Positions 8,635-17,519 of a DNA stretch of 64,000 nt are shown one piece after another. The notes under the pieces are model-generated. The model made no database searches, was not told the origin of the DNA, and worked only from the letters and a program-made list of their open reading frames with translations. Source of the stretch: Pseudomonas marvdashtae. GTDB lineage: Bacteria > Pseudomonadota > Gammaproteobacteria > Pseudomonadales > Pseudomonadaceae. Made by a program: the position numbers and the translations under genes. The stretch spans positions 3,068,001 to 3,132,000 of the forward strand of contig NZ_JABWQX020000001.1 in the NCBI RefSeq assembly GCF_014268655.2, given 5' to 3'. The stretch's first letter is position 1. Every line of letters starts with the position of its first letter.

Positions 8635-9489
8635 CTACAGCCGAAAGCGCTGCTGGATGGCCTGGCCAAGCAAGTCGACCGTTTCATCGTCACGGGATGC
8701 CTGGGATCGCATGAACACTACGTCGTGATCCGGGATCACCGGCAGCTCATCAAGGATCCGCATGTTATCCGTCACCCGGCCACGGTCGATCAGGCTGATC
8801 GCCAACCCGGCCTCCACGCAGGCCTTGACGGCCTGGTTGGAGGGGCTTTCGAGGACGATTCGCACCTTGCGCCCGCTTTGTCGGAGCGCTTGCAGCATGA
8901 CCTGTCGGTAAGGGCATTGCGCCGCGTGCACGGCCAGCGCCAGCGGCTCGGTCAAATTCGCCGTGGCGTGAAGCGCCGCGACCCAGACCGGTGTCGTGGT
9001 GACCAGGAACTCAACCTCAGCGTTGCGCAACTCCTTCGGCTGGGTGAGCACGGCGGCTTGTAGCTTGCCGCGCTGGACCTGCTCACGCAGGGCATAGCTG
9101 GGGGCGGTCTTGAGCTCCAGGATGACGTTCGGCCAGGCTGCGGTGAACGTTGGGACGATGTCGCGGATGACATGGTCGGCGTATTCGTCGGGCACACCCA
9201 AGGTGATCCGTCCCGCCAGCCGCGTGCCGTGCAAGTCGGCCAATACCCGGTCGTGGGTCGTGAGCAGCTCCGTCGTGGAAACGAGCAGGCGTTTGCCCAA
9301 CGCGGTCAGGGAGACCGCTTGATTGTCACGGTCCAGCAGCCGGCCACCGGCGACCGCTTCCAGTCGCTGAATGTGCACGCTGACCGCCGCCGGGCTCTTG
9401 TGAAGCTCCTGCGCCGCAGCGCTGAATTTGCCTATCCGCGCGACCGCATGAAAGGTTCGTATCAGCTCGATGTCCAGTATGGCTGCCAT
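8635..9489 (-). CDS. LysR-family transcriptional regulator
   Basis: This 284-residue protein has the LysR helix-turn-helix at residues 5-60 (IELIRTFHAVARIGKFSAAA, then HKSPAAVSVHIQRLE) and the substrate-binding domain beginning near GRITLGVPDEYADHV. The DEYAD segment and general layout resemble the group related to HexA/PecT/LrhA. It is divergent from the EamA transporter gene across 74 bp that carry a perfect 15-bp palindrome. It converges on the PACE gene with an 11-bp gap. Regulation of the EamA gene is the likely role, by position. No ligand can be inferred. Confidence 0.88.
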   Translation of the reverse strand: MAAILDIELIRTFHAVARIGKFSAAAQELHKSPAAVSVHIQRLEAVAGGRLLDRDNQAVSLTALGKRLLVSTTELLTTHDRVLADLHGTRLAGRITLGVPDEYADHVIRDIVPTFTAAWPNVILELKTAPSYALREQVQRGKLQAAVLTQPKELRNAEVEFLVTTTPVWVAALHATANLTEPLALAVHAAQCPYRQVMLQALRQSGRKVRIVLESPSNQAVKACVEAGLAISLIDRGRVTDNMRILDELPVIPDHDVVFMRSQASRDDETVDLLGQAIQQRFRL

Positions 9490-9491
9490 GA

Positions 9492-9506
9492 TTCACCGTT
9501 CGTGAA
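9492..9506. promoter_or_regulatory. LysR-type operator in the regulator/EamA promoter region
   Basis: TTCAC, CGTTC, GTGAA forms a perfect 5-5-5 interrupted palindrome (T-N11-A type) three bases upstream of the LysR start codon. An AT-rich promoter-like stretch follows toward the EamA gene. This placement suits autorepression plus control of the divergent gene. Confidence 0.55.
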
Positions 9507-9563
9507 CGACTTCTACAAGATATTTTGATTTATTAGATTAGTCGGCTTTCGTAGCCTGTGACC

Positions 9564-10508
9564 ATGAACTCGCCCAAATCGATCACTTCCCCTGCCACGC
9601 CCAGCTTGTATTGGCTGATTCCGTTGCCCTTGCTGGAAGCGGCGCTGGTCCTGGCCTGGAGCTCAGGGTTCGTCGGTGCGCGCTTCTCCATCGATTACGC
9701 GCCGCCGTTGCTCGTGGTGTTCTGGCGCTGCGTCCTGGTCACGCTGATCCTGTTTCCCTTCGTCGTCGGCCAACTGCGACGAATCCCCTTCGCCGCACTC
9801 TTGAAAAACGCCGGTATCGGTCTGCTAGCGATGGCGGGTTATCTGGCCGGTATCACCCAAGGCATCGCCCTGGGTGTTCCGGCAGGCCTGGCGGCGCTGT
9901 TTGCCGACTTGCTGCCGATAGGCCTGGCACTGTTGGCTGCCGGTGTGCTGGGACAGCGCTTGGCGCCGGCAGTCTGGGCGGGCTTGGCCATCGGCCTGAC
10001 CGGTGTTGCCCTCGGTACCCAAGGCGCGTTGGCCTGGGGCGACGCGCCTTTGTGGGCCTACGGGTTGCCGCTGCTCGGCATGCTCTCGCTCGCTGCTGCG
10101 ACCCTGTGGCAGAAGCATCTTCCAGCCTCGCAATCGATTGGCCTGCTGCCCAATCTCTGGCTGCAATGTTGTGTCAGCGGCCTGGTGTTTGCGCTTATCG
10201 AAGGCGCACAGGGCAGCCTCGCACCGATACCCAGTACTGGCTTTGTGCTGAGCGTCGTATGGACGGCGGGATTGTCGACGATGGGCGGATACGGGCTCTA
10301 TTGGTTGTGCCTGCGCCGGGCGACAGCCACCCGTGTCGCCAGCGTTCTCTACCTGAGCCCGCCCATTACGATGCTGTGGGCCTGGGCAATGTTCGACGAG
10401 CCGTTGTCGTGGCTCATGGCGCTGGGGATGGCGGTGTCTGCCGTCGGCATCTGGATGGTGATGCGTGATGAAGCGCGTGGTCGACTCAGCGCCACCGCCG
10501 CGCGTTAA
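9564..10508 (+). CDS. EamA/DMT-family inner-membrane transporter
   Basis: About 314 residues are read from the ATG at 9564; a GTG six bases upstream is an alternative. Ten hydrophobic helices fall into two EamA repeats. The first contains ALVLAWSSGFVGARF, the usual opening of this family, with ITQGIALGVPAGLAALFADLLPIGLALLAA at the repeat's end. The second ends with ASVLYLSPPITMLWAWAMFDEPLSW, the hallmark 'P..A....FxE' segment. Such proteins usually export amino acids or small metabolites. The divergent LysR gene probably controls it. The 3' end overlaps the convergent oxidoreductase gene by 4 bp. Confidence 0.87.
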   Translation: MNSPKSITSPATPSLYWLIPLPLLEAALVLAWSSGFVGARFSIDYAPPLLVVFWRCVLVTLILFPFVVGQLRRIPFAALLKNAGIGLLAMAGYLAGITQGIALGVPAGLAALFADLLPIGLALLAAGVLGQRLAPAVWAGLAIGLTGVALGTQGALAWGDAPLWAYGLPLLGMLSLAAATLWQKHLPASQSIGLLPNLWLQCCVSGLVFALIEGAQGSLAPIPSTGFVLSVVWTAGLSTMGGYGLYWLCLRRATATRVASVLYLSPPITMLWAWAMFDEPLSWLMALGMAVSAVGIWMVMRDEARGRLSATAAR

Positions 10509-12559
10509 ACCTCCAGCACCAAAGGCTCACTGCCCTCGGCCGGTACTGCGCAGCAAATCAGCACTTCGCCGTCCGCGACCGGCTCGGCGGGCTGCGTCAG
10601 GTAATGCACCTGGCCTTGGGTCATGCGGGTTTTACAGGTGCCACAGGAACCGCCGCGGCAACTGAATTCCGGGTTCAGGCCCCGGGCCTCGGCCAACTCC
10701 AGCAGCGTCCCGCTACCCGGCTCCCAGCGCGCTTCCTTGGCCGAGCTGGCGAACAGGACTTTCACCGTTTCACTCGCCGCGGGCACCTGCTCGGCCACGG
10801 GCATTCGAACCTCGATATCGCGCACTAGCGTGGACGGGCCAAAGGTTTCCGCATGGATGCGATCATCGGGAATGCGCAGCTTGCGCAGGCCGTCATACAG
10901 CGCCTGGGTAAAGCTGCCCGGCCCGCACAAATAGAAGTCATAGTCGTCCAGCGGCAGCCATTGCTTGAGCAGCCCCACATCGATTCTGCCGGACACGTCG
11001 TAACCTTGCCCGGCGCTGCCGTCGGTGGGCGGTTGGCTGACCATGCGCAACACCCGCAGCTTGTCACCGGCACGGGCCGCCAGCTCGTCGATCTCCTTGC
11101 GAAAGGCCAGGTCAGCCACGTGACGGGCGCTTTGTACCAGCCAGACCGAACGCATGCGGCTGATGCGTTTCCCTTGGTAGACCACCTCGCGCAACATCGA
11201 CAACAGCGGCGTGATGCCAACGCCCGCTGCCAACAGCACCAGCGGGCGGCGCTCGATGGGGTCCACGGTGAAGTGGCCTTGGGGCGCCCGCGCCTCAATT
11301 TCATGGGCCGCCTGAATTTGTTCATGCAAGTGCGAAGACACCACGCCGTCGCGCTTGACGCTAATGCGCAGGAAATCATCGGACGGCGCGCTGGACACGC
11401 TGTAGGTGCGGATCGACGGAGTTTGCTGCCCTTGCAGTAATACTCGCACCGGTAAATGCTGTCCGGCTTCGAACCGTGGCAAACCGGCGCCATCGGTGGT
11501 TTGCAGATAAAAGGAACGAATGTCGGGGCTTTCATCCACCGTCCGAGTGACCTGCAACGCACGCCATTGGGTCCTCAGGGCTTCGGCCTGCAAGCGCTCA
11601 GCGGTTTGTTCCCAACTGCCGGTCATCAGCGAATTGGGCGAGTCACCTTCGTCCTGGTTTCTCCAGCGCAACGGTATCGCTTCGGGACGGTAGACCAAGC
11701 GTTGCGGAGTCACACGCAACAACCGCTCGGCGCCCTGGAACGCAGCAATCTGCGGGTCATCCAGCAACACCTCGGCGCGACCGCTCAACTGCAACAGGTC
11801 GCCGGTTTCAAAGTCGACGAACAACAGCCCTGCGCGCGGATTCAGCAGGATATTGCCCAACGTGTTGAAAAACAGATTCCCGGAAAAATCCGGGACGGTC
11901 AGCGTCCCGTCCTCGTCCATGTGCACAAAACCGGACTTGCCGCCACGGTGCGAAGCATCGACCTGCCGTTCGCCGTCTCGGATCACGTAGGTGGCGATGT
12001 AGAACGAATCGGCCGCCGTGACCAGCCGACGAACCAAAGGGTCGTCCACCTCCAGTTCACGCGAGACGGCAGCTTGCTCATCGACAAAGCTGTATTGGCG
12101 CAGGTTGATGTAGCGCGGGCAGTTGCCATACGCCTGGCTCACCGAGATCTCCAGCCCTTGGTCGAGCCGACGGCGCACGACACCGTTCATGCGGTTACGG
12201 CGACGGGTATGCAACTCGATGCCCAGCATGCCGATGGCATCGCCCTCGCCCATGCCTTCCTGGGCTGGATCGCTCGGCTGCGGCTCGATATCGATGTGCA
12301 GCGTTTCCGGATCCGGTGAACTCATGAAGCCGGGCTGCCCGGTGCGCAGCGTCGCCCAGACATCGCCTTGACGATCCACCGCGCCCAACACCACGAAGGG
12401 CAATTGGGCGTAGAACTCACGGTGCTGATCCGGCATCCAGGTGCGTGCCAGTTGCCGCTGGCCGACACCGGCCATCATGTCCACCGCGCCGACGGAGCGC
12501 TGCAAGGTCAACTCGCCTTCATGCCAGGGCGAAGGTTGTGCTTTCGAGGCTTCGTTCAT
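10505..12559 (-). CDS. PNPOx-like / FNR reductase / 2Fe-2S ferredoxin fusion oxidoreductase
   Basis: This 684-residue protein starts at ATG 12559 after a strong GAGGAG. Three modules are visible. Residues about 40-250 resemble the flavin-binding split barrel of the pyridoxamine phosphate oxidase superfamily (FYAQLPFVVLGAVDRQGDVWATL). Residues about 335-575 form an FNR-type flavin and NAD(P)H reductase (IRTYSVSSAP for FAD binding, LVLLAAGVGITPLLSML for the nucleotide site, CGPGSF late). Residues about 590-684 are a plant-type ferredoxin with CRGGSCGTC and a distant final cysteine in ICCAVP. Electrons would pass from NAD(P)H through flavin to the 2Fe-2S centre. The acceptor is unknown; related fusions are annotated as hydrolase- or oxygenase-like reductases without defined substrates. 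No signal peptide is present, so it should be cytoplasmic. Confidence 0.85.
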   Translation of the reverse strand: MNEASKAQPSPWHEGELTLQRSVGAVDMMAGVGQRQLARTWMPDQHREFYAQLPFVVLGAVDRQGDVWATLRTGQPGFMSSPDPETLHIDIEPQPSDPAQEGMGEGDAIGMLGIELHTRRRNRMNGVVRRRLDQGLEISVSQAYGNCPRYINLRQYSFVDEQAAVSRELEVDDPLVRRLVTAADSFYIATYVIRDGERQVDASHRGGKSGFVHMDEDGTLTVPDFSGNLFFNTLGNILLNPRAGLLFVDFETGDLLQLSGRAEVLLDDPQIAAFQGAERLLRVTPQRLVYRPEAIPLRWRNQDEGDSPNSLMTGSWEQTAERLQAEALRTQWRALQVTRTVDESPDIRSFYLQTTDGAGLPRFEAGQHLPVRVLLQGQQTPSIRTYSVSSAPSDDFLRISVKRDGVVSSHLHEQIQAAHEIEARAPQGHFTVDPIERRPLVLLAAGVGITPLLSMLREVVYQGKRISRMRSVWLVQSARHVADLAFRKEIDELAARAGDKLRVLRMVSQPPTDGSAGQGYDVSGRIDVGLLKQWLPLDDYDFYLCGPGSFTQALYDGLRKLRIPDDRIHAETFGPSTLVRDIEVRMPVAEQVPAASETVKVLFASSAKEARWEPGSGTLLELAEARGLNPEFSCRGGSCGTCKTRMTQGQVHYLTQPAEPVADGEVLICCAVPAEGSEPLVLEV

Positions 12560-12816
12560 CAGCTACTCCTCGCGCCCCGGCATTGCTGCTGGGTCAGTGC
12601 GCTGTGGTCAGGGATGGTCCGTCACGCCTTTGAACAAGGTGTGCGGCTGGTGGAGCCATCTTCTGCCCAAAGCGGCGGCGCAGGAATACGCATGGATTGA
12701 AATCCACTGTTTCAGGAAATGGAATGACCTCGACGCCTGGGTCCTCGCGCGCATCGCTGGTCAATTGAGGAGCGGTCCTGGCTGACGGTCCGCCCCCCCC
12801 AGACGTTACAGCATCC
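12560..12816. other. Intergenic region, no gene recognised
   Basis: These 257 bp separate the start of the fusion oxidoreductase from the stop of the chemoreceptor gene; both genes are on the minus strand. Short open frames cross it but none shows a family pattern or convincing ribosome site. It should hold the oxidoreductase promoter. No clear hairpin terminator was seen after the receptor gene. Confidence 0.5.
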
Positions 12817-14172
12817 TCAGCCGACCCAGCCGATCGCCGTTTTTGGAATGACTTCAGACTCGTCGAGCTTGGACGCGAACATGCTGACCGCCTCCAATGC
12901 ATCCGTGGTCCCGGCCCTGATCTGCACGATGACCGATCCGGCCTGGTCCGCCAGGGTAACGCCGCGCAGCGCGCCCTCATGGGTCACGCTCATACTGGCG
13001 ACCGCATCGCGGGTCTCAGAAAGGATCATGCCGATCATCTCGGCGATTTCCGCTGTCGAGCGACTCGTGCGCCCGGCCAGTTGGCGGACTTCGTCGGCCA
13101 CGACTGCAAAGCCCCGGCCCTGGTCGCCCGCCCGCGCGGCCTCGATGGCAGCGTTGAGCGCCAGCAGGTTGGTCTGGTCGGCAATGCCGCGAATGGTATT
13201 GACGATGGCGGTGATCTCTTCCGAGCGCGCGCCCAGTTGCCCGACCAGGCGCGCGGAGGCGCCAATGTTTTCGGCGATCTGGCGCATCTCCTTGGCGGTT
13301 TGCTGGATCACTTGGGCGCCCTGCTCGGCGACTCGCTCAGTCTCGGAAGAAATGTGATAAGCACGCGAGGCACCGCGTGAATCCTCTTCGAACTTTTCCA
13401 CCCGCTCGGTGATGTCGCTGGCAAACTTGACGATCTTGCTCAGTTTGCCTTCGGCGTCGTAGACCGGGTTGTAGCTGGCCTCCAACCACACCACCTTGCC
13501 ATGCTTGCCCAGTCGCTTGAATTGTCCGCTGAAAAACTCACCGGCGTTCAGACGTCGCCAGAAATCGCCATATTCCGAACTGTTGACCAGGTTCGCTTCG
13601 CAGAACAGTCGGTGATGCTTGCCTTTGATTTCAGCGAGCGAGTAATTCATCGTCCGCAGGAAGTTGTCATTTGCAGTGAGGATATTGCCAGTCAAATCAA
13701 ATTCGATCACCGCCATTGCCCGATCAAGGGCTGCGAGCCTGCCACGCGTTTCTGCGTCACTGGCCACTCGGGCGGTGACATCAAGGGCATACTTGACCAC
13801 CTTCACGACTTTGCCCTGCTCATCCAGGACTGGGTTATAGCTCGCCTCCAGCCAGACGTTGCGACCTTGTCCGCTGACCCGCTGGAACGTCCCCGAAACG
13901 AACTGGCCTGCCCGCAACCGGTCCCAGAACTCGCGGTACTCAGCACTGCCCGCCAGCGCTGGGGTGCAAAAATTGCGGTGGGACAAACCGGCCAACTGAT
14001 CCTCGCGGTAGCCCATGGTATTGAGGAAGTTTTCGTTGGCGCGAAGCACCTTGCCGTCGGGACTGAACTCGATCACGGCCATCGACCGCTCCAGAGCGCC
14101 TACCAATCCCTTGTAAGTTGCTAACTCGGCCTTCCTTGCCGTCAGTTCATTTTTTAGTGTTGTATTAAACAT
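12817..14172 (-). CDS. Soluble PAS-PAS methyl-accepting chemotaxis protein (BdlA/Aer-like)
   Basis: The protein has about 451 residues from the ATG at 14172, preceded by GAGGG. Two tandem PAS domains occupy about residues 25-140 and 150-260; both share the pattern AVIEF, a later SEYxxFW segment and [10 protein letters not shown] or its near twin. An MCP signalling domain follows with the hairpin tip [20 protein letters not shown] and [23 protein letters not shown]. No membrane segment is present. PAS-PAS-MCP without membrane helices is the architecture of P. aeruginosa BdlA, needed for biofilm dispersion, and related to Aer-type redox receptors. The signalling domain is short, with few residues after the tip. 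The PAS domains may bind haem or flavin; this is inferred. The gene stands alone, with no chemotaxis genes nearby. Confidence 0.85.
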   Translation of the reverse strand: MFNTTLKNELTARKAELATYKGLVGALERSMAVIEFSPDGKVLRANENFLNTMGYREDQLAGLSHRNFCTPALAGSAEYREFWDRLRAGQFVSGTFQRVSGQGRNVWLEASYNPVLDEQGKVVKVVKYALDVTARVASDAETRGRLAALDRAMAVIEFDLTGNILTANDNFLRTMNYSLAEIKGKHHRLFCEANLVNSSEYGDFWRRLNAGEFFSGQFKRLGKHGKVVWLEASYNPVYDAEGKLSKIVKFASDITERVEKFEEDSRGASRAYHISSETERVAEQGAQVIQQTAKEMRQIAENIGASARLVGQLGARSEEITAIVNTIRGIADQTNLLALNAAIEAARAGDQGRGFAVVADEVRQLAGRTSRSTAEIAEMIGMILSETRDAVASMSVTHEGALRGVTLADQAGSVIVQIRAGTTDALEAVSMFASKLDESEVIPKTAIGWVG

Positions 14173-14447
14173 GACGTACCCTCGGCAGAAGCTGGGAATC
14201 AACCGCATCTCAAATGGCTATCGGCTAATAACCTAGAGACTGTAAGGATGCTGAGCATTTATTTTCTGGCGTCAAAAAGCCCTTGTCCGGCTTATCTATT
14301 ACTGAAGGAGATACAGACAATCAACCGCCTTTGTTCGCCTGACAAAACGCCCCTGGATTAGAGTCCGTCTCTCGATGCGAGCCATTGCGCAAATGTGCTA
14401 TGGCTTCATCCCAGGATCAGTGCATTCAAAACGATAAGGTACGTCTC

Positions 14448-15287
14448 ATGAGCAAAGCGTCTTACGTCCCTCCAAAAATCTGGAAGCACGAGGCCCCCTC
14501 GGGCGGCCACTTCGCCAGCATCAACCGCCCCATTGCCGGGCCGACCCACGAAAAAACCTTGCCGGTCGGCGAGCACCCGTTGCAGCTCTATTCACTGGCG
14601 ACGCCCAACGGCGTCAAAGTCACCATCCTGCTTGAAGAGTTGCTGGCGCTCGGACACACCGGCGCAGAATACGACGCCTGGCTGATTCGCATCGGCGAAG
14701 GCGACCAGTTCTCCAGTGGTTTTGTCGAGGTCAATCCAAACTCGAAGATTCCGGCCCTGCTGGATCGCAGCGTCGAGCCAGCAATCCGCGTCTTCGAGTC
14801 CGGGTCGATCCTGCTTTACCTGGCAGAAAAATTCGGCGCGCTGCTGCCCACCGACCCGGCCGGCCGCACCGAAACCTTGAACTGGCTGTTCTGGCAGATG
14901 GGTTCGGCGCCGTACCTGGGCGGCGGTTTCGGACATTTCTACGCCTATGCGCCGGAAAAACTCGAGTACCCGATCAATCGCTTCACCATGGAAGCCAAGC
15001 GCCAACTGGATGTGCTGGACCGTCGCCTGGCTGAAAACAAATACCTGGCGGGCGACCAATACACCATCGCCGACATCGCGGTCTGGCCCTGGTATGGGCA
15101 ATTGGTGCGCAATAACGTGTATTCAGCGGCGCAGTTCCTCTCGGCCCACGAATACACCCATGTTCAGCGCTGGGCCGAGGAAATCGCCAACCGACCCGCG
15201 GTGATGCGCGGCCAGCGGGTCAACCGGACCTGGGGCGATGAAGCGAGCCAGGTGCCGGAGCGGCATCGGGCGCAGGATTTGGGCTAG
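14448..15287 (+). CDS. yghU: GSH-dependent disulfide-bond oxidoreductase, YghU-type GST
   Basis: The protein has 279 residues from the ATG at 14448, with AAGG upstream. It has the long N-terminal arm of YghU-type glutathione transferases (SYVPPKIWKHE, SGGHFASINRPIAGPTHEK), followed by the thioredoxin-like domain with LYSLATPNGVKVTILLEEL and NPNSKIPALLDRS, the cis-proline region. ESGSILLYLAEKFG completes the glutathione site. The all-helical C-terminal domain contains YTIADIAVWPWYGQLV, the GST hydrophobic staple region. These enzymes lack a catalytic cysteine in the usual position and bind two glutathiones, showing disulfide reductase activity in the cytoplasm. The length equals that of the E. 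coli protein within a few residues. No operon partners are evident. Confidence 0.9.
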   Translation: MSKASYVPPKIWKHEAPSGGHFASINRPIAGPTHEKTLPVGEHPLQLYSLATPNGVKVTILLEELLALGHTGAEYDAWLIRIGEGDQFSSGFVEVNPNSKIPALLDRSVEPAIRVFESGSILLYLAEKFGALLPTDPAGRTETLNWLFWQMGSAPYLGGGFGHFYAYAPEKLEYPINRFTMEAKRQLDVLDRRLAENKYLAGDQYTIADIAVWPWYGQLVRNNVYSAAQFLSAHEYTHVQRWAEEIANRPAVMRGQRVNRTWGDEASQVPERHRAQDLG

Positions 15288-15339
15288 ACGCGCCTACGCG
15301 AAACCTGGTGGTGAGGGAGCATGCGCCCTCACCACGTTC

Positions 15340-15452
15340 GATCGTTCCCACGCTCCTGCGTGGGAAGGCCGCCAGGGACGCTCCGCGTTCCGCTTCTGGG
15401 GTGACGCAGAGCGTCACGGGGATGCATTCCCACGCAGAGCGTGGGAACGATC
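15340..15452. repeat. Dispersed palindromic repeat of the REP/REPIN type
   Basis: Two inverted arms, CGATCGTTCCCACGC at the left edge and GCGTGGGAACGATC at the right edge, bracket about 113 bp. Each arm is itself a small hairpin (CCCACGCTCCTGCGTGGG on the left). An internal hairpin GTGACGC-AGA-GCGTCAC lies at 15401-15417. Sequences beginning GATCGTTCCCACGC are common intergenic repeats in fluorescent pseudomonads and are mobilised by RAYT transposases. No transposase gene is present here. Confidence 0.75.
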
Positions 15453-15467
15453 AAATAGCGGTAATCC

Positions 15468-15500
15468 ACAGGCCCATCGTCGCCAGGATGATGGGCCTGT
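15468..15500 (-). terminator. Stem-loop after gal
   Basis: ACAGGCCCATC (15468-15478) pairs with GATGGGCCTGT (15490-15500), an 11-bp stem with an 11-base loop. It begins 7 bp past the gal stop codon on the minus strand. There is no strong U-tract on either side, so it may act with the adjacent repeat or be a stabilising 3' structure. Confidence 0.5.
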
Positions 15501-15507
15501 TCGCAAG

Positions 15508-16434
15508 TCAATCGTAAAACGGTTCGACCAGGGTCCGACTGCCCACGAAGAAGCTGTCCGCGACCAGGCGTAGCGGTTGCAAATCCATGTCGCTGGCCTT
15601 GTCCTTGATCAGCTGTTGGAAATGCCGATACACCGCCGCGTATTCGCCCTCCTCCGACACAGCCTGGCGCACGCCGTCGATACTCAGCAACGCGCCGCCA
15701 TTGTCGAGCCGCAGGACGCCTTCGGCGCAGCGAATCTCGATGCTCCAGAGCTCGTCATGACCATGGTCGAAGTCAAACTCGGCACGGATATCGAGCTGGC
15801 GCGCGTCCGCCATCTTGATGCTCGCGGCAATCGGTGACTGGCAGTTGTCGGGTACGCGCAGTTCGGCCGACTCGACGAACAGCGCCAGCGGCAGCAGATG
15901 GGTAGCAATCGAGAGGGCGTTTATGCCGGGATCAAAGACGCCCAGGCCACCGGGTTGCCAGATCCATGCCTGGCCCGGGTGCCATTTGCGCACGTCTTCC
16001 TTCCAATCGATCCGGACGCTTTGCAGCGTACGGCTGGCCAGCCAGTCGCGAGCCGCTTCGATGCCGGGCGCATAACGCGAATGCCAGGCGTAGAGGCCGC
16101 TGGCGCCTTGCTCGCGCGCGAGGTCAACAAGGGCCATCGCTTCGCCCAGCGTGGCGCAGGGCGGCTTTTCCACCAGCACGTGCTTGCCGGCAGCCAGGGC
16201 TTGTCGGACCAGCCCGAATCGACCTTGTGGCGGCGTGCAAAATGCGATTGCATCAACGTGCGGGCCGTTTTCCAGCAATTCGCCCAGGGACTGCAAATTC
16301 TCCACCCCGGCGCAAGGCTGCCCTTGCGTGGCGACCGCCACCAGTTCGAACGCGGGGTTGGCGCGGATAGCGGGGACGTGTTGATCCTGGGCGATCTTGC
16401 CGTAGCCCACCAGACCGAGACGAATCGGTTGCAT
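15508..16434 (-). CDS. gal: D-galactose 1-dehydrogenase (Gfo/Idh/MocA family)
   Basis: The protein has 308 residues from the ATG at 16434, placed after AGGAG. The N-terminus IRLGLVGYGKIAQDQHVPAI is the NAD(P)-binding Rossmann motif. VDAIAFCTPPQGRF and GKHVLVEKPPC give the family's EKP catalytic lysine. ASGLYAWHSRYAPGIEAARD and the rest closely match the galactose dehydrogenase known from P. fluorescens as I recall it (about 304 residues). It oxidises D-galactose to galactonolactone with NAD in the De Ley-Doudoroff route. The DeoR-family gene lies 91 bp upstream on the same strand and may be co-transcribed. No galactonate dehydratase or aldolase genes are in the window, so the rest of the pathway must be elsewhere. 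Confidence 0.9.
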   Translation of the reverse strand: MQPIRLGLVGYGKIAQDQHVPAIRANPAFELVAVATQGQPCAGVENLQSLGELLENGPHVDAIAFCTPPQGRFGLVRQALAAGKHVLVEKPPCATLGEAMALVDLAREQGASGLYAWHSRYAPGIEAARDWLASRTLQSVRIDWKEDVRKWHPGQAWIWQPGGLGVFDPGINALSIATHLLPLALFVESAELRVPDNCQSPIAASIKMADARQLDIRAEFDFDHGHDELWSIEIRCAEGVLRLDNGGALLSIDGVRQAVSEEGEYAAVYRHFQQLIKDKASDMDLQPLRLVADSFFVGSRTLVEPFYD

Positions 16435-16525
16435 CGATGACTCCTGACTTTTGTACTTATGATGGGGCAGCAAACTAGACGTAAATCGCCTGGCGGACAA
16501 TGGGTTCGTATCCCAATGCTCGGCG

Positions 16526-17311
16526 TCAGCGCTGCGCCGGGGCGGTCACGACCTTGGAAATCCGGCTGAGAAACGGTTCGAGTCGCTCCCGCGGTGCGTC
16601 GTGCTCGACCACCAAAGCCGTGACTTCCTCGCAAGACGCCACTTGATAGTGGGCAACGCTGGAAAGTTTCTCATTGGTCACCGCCACCACCAATTGGCCG
16701 CTCGCCGCCACCACCGCGCGTTTGAATTCCGCGTCATCCAGGCCAAACGCCGTGACCCCATTGTCCGAGTCAATGGCGCAGGCACCGACAAAGCACAAGT
16801 CGAAATTGAACTGGCGCAATTGCTGGACGGCCGCCAGCCCGATGGCACCGCCCGCGACCGGATTCAGGCGACCGCCCAGCAGAATGACTTCGGCGCGGGG
16901 CAGCTTCATCAGCTCCACCGCGATCAAGGGTGAGTTGGTGGAGAGGGTCAACCGGAGCTCCGGGTCGATGGCGCGGGCGATGGCCAGGTTGGTCGACCCG
17001 GCATCGAGGAACACGTGCTGCCCGGCGATGAGCAGCGAGGCAGCCGTCTGGCCAAGCGTGCCCTTGCGCGCCGAATCCTGATGGATCCGGACATCGATAG
17101 GCGCCTCGGCCGCTGGCAGGCGAATCGCGCCGCCATAGACGCGCTTGCACAAGCCCGCCGCTGCCAGCGCGCCCAAATCGCGCCGTATCGAGTGTTCCGA
17201 AACATTGAACTCAACCGCCAAGTCAGCCGCAATGACCCGGCCATACAGGGCGAGACGTTCGCTGATCAATCGCTGGCGTTCGCCGGGAAACGCTTCGTTA
17301 AAAGAACTCAT
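16526..17311 (-). CDS. DeoR-family sugar-responsive repressor
   Basis: About 261 residues are read from the ATG at 17311; an ATG at 17329 adds six residues, and longer frames reach 17458 without supporting sequence. The N-terminal helix-turn-helix is ERQRLISERLALYGRVIAADLA followed by FNVSEHSIRRDLGALA. The DeoRC sensor domain has GQHVFLDAGSTNLAIARAI, LTLSTNSPLIAVEL, VILLGGRLNPVAGGAIG and the FDLCFVGACAID segment, which normally bind a phosphorylated sugar. It sits just upstream of gal on the same strand and divergent from mqo. Two direct repeats in front of it are plausible operators. Control of gal is the simplest inference. The actual effector is not known. Confidence 0.87.
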   Translation of the reverse strand: MSSFNEAFPGERQRLISERLALYGRVIAADLAVEFNVSEHSIRRDLGALAAAGLCKRVYGGAIRLPAAEAPIDVRIHQDSARKGTLGQTAASLLIAGQHVFLDAGSTNLAIARAIDPELRLTLSTNSPLIAVELMKLPRAEVILLGGRLNPVAGGAIGLAAVQQLRQFNFDLCFVGACAIDSDNGVTAFGLDDAEFKRAVVAASGQLVVAVTNEKLSSVAHYQVASCEEVTALVVEHDAPRERLEPFLSRISKVVTAPAQR

Positions 17312-17329
17312 GACATTGGCAACCTGCAT

Positions 17330-17358
17330 AAACGAGCAATAATAACCACAAACGAGCA
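17330..17358. promoter_or_regulatory. Direct-repeat operator upstream of the DeoR-family gene
   Basis: AAACGAGCA occurs at 17330-17338 and again at 17350-17358, exactly 20 bp apart, so two turns of the helix separate them. On the minus strand these read TGCTCGTTT, reminiscent of the TTCGTTT-like cores bound by several DeoR-family repressors. They lie 19 bp upstream of the repressor start, suiting autoregulation. Confidence 0.5.
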
Positions 17359-17519
17359 CACTATGCCGCGTCCCCCCAGGATCGTCAAACCAGGCCGGAT
17401 TGCCTTTCGTCACTCTCTCGCGCCGGGCCGTGAACAGTTTTTTCCCGAGGCGGGTCAACCCAAGGTCAGTAGCGTCATTTCGTAGACGAGCGACTCACCC
17501 GGTCGCCGAGGGTGGAACC

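Noticed and set aside
12781..12800. Poly-C tract as a phase-variable site
   Set aside because: The run of eight Cs lies beyond the receptor stop codon in intergenic DNA, so slippage would not alter a reading frame.
15340..15452. Start of a CRISPR array
   Set aside because: Only two inverted arms with internal symmetry, no regularly spaced direct repeats and no cas genes.
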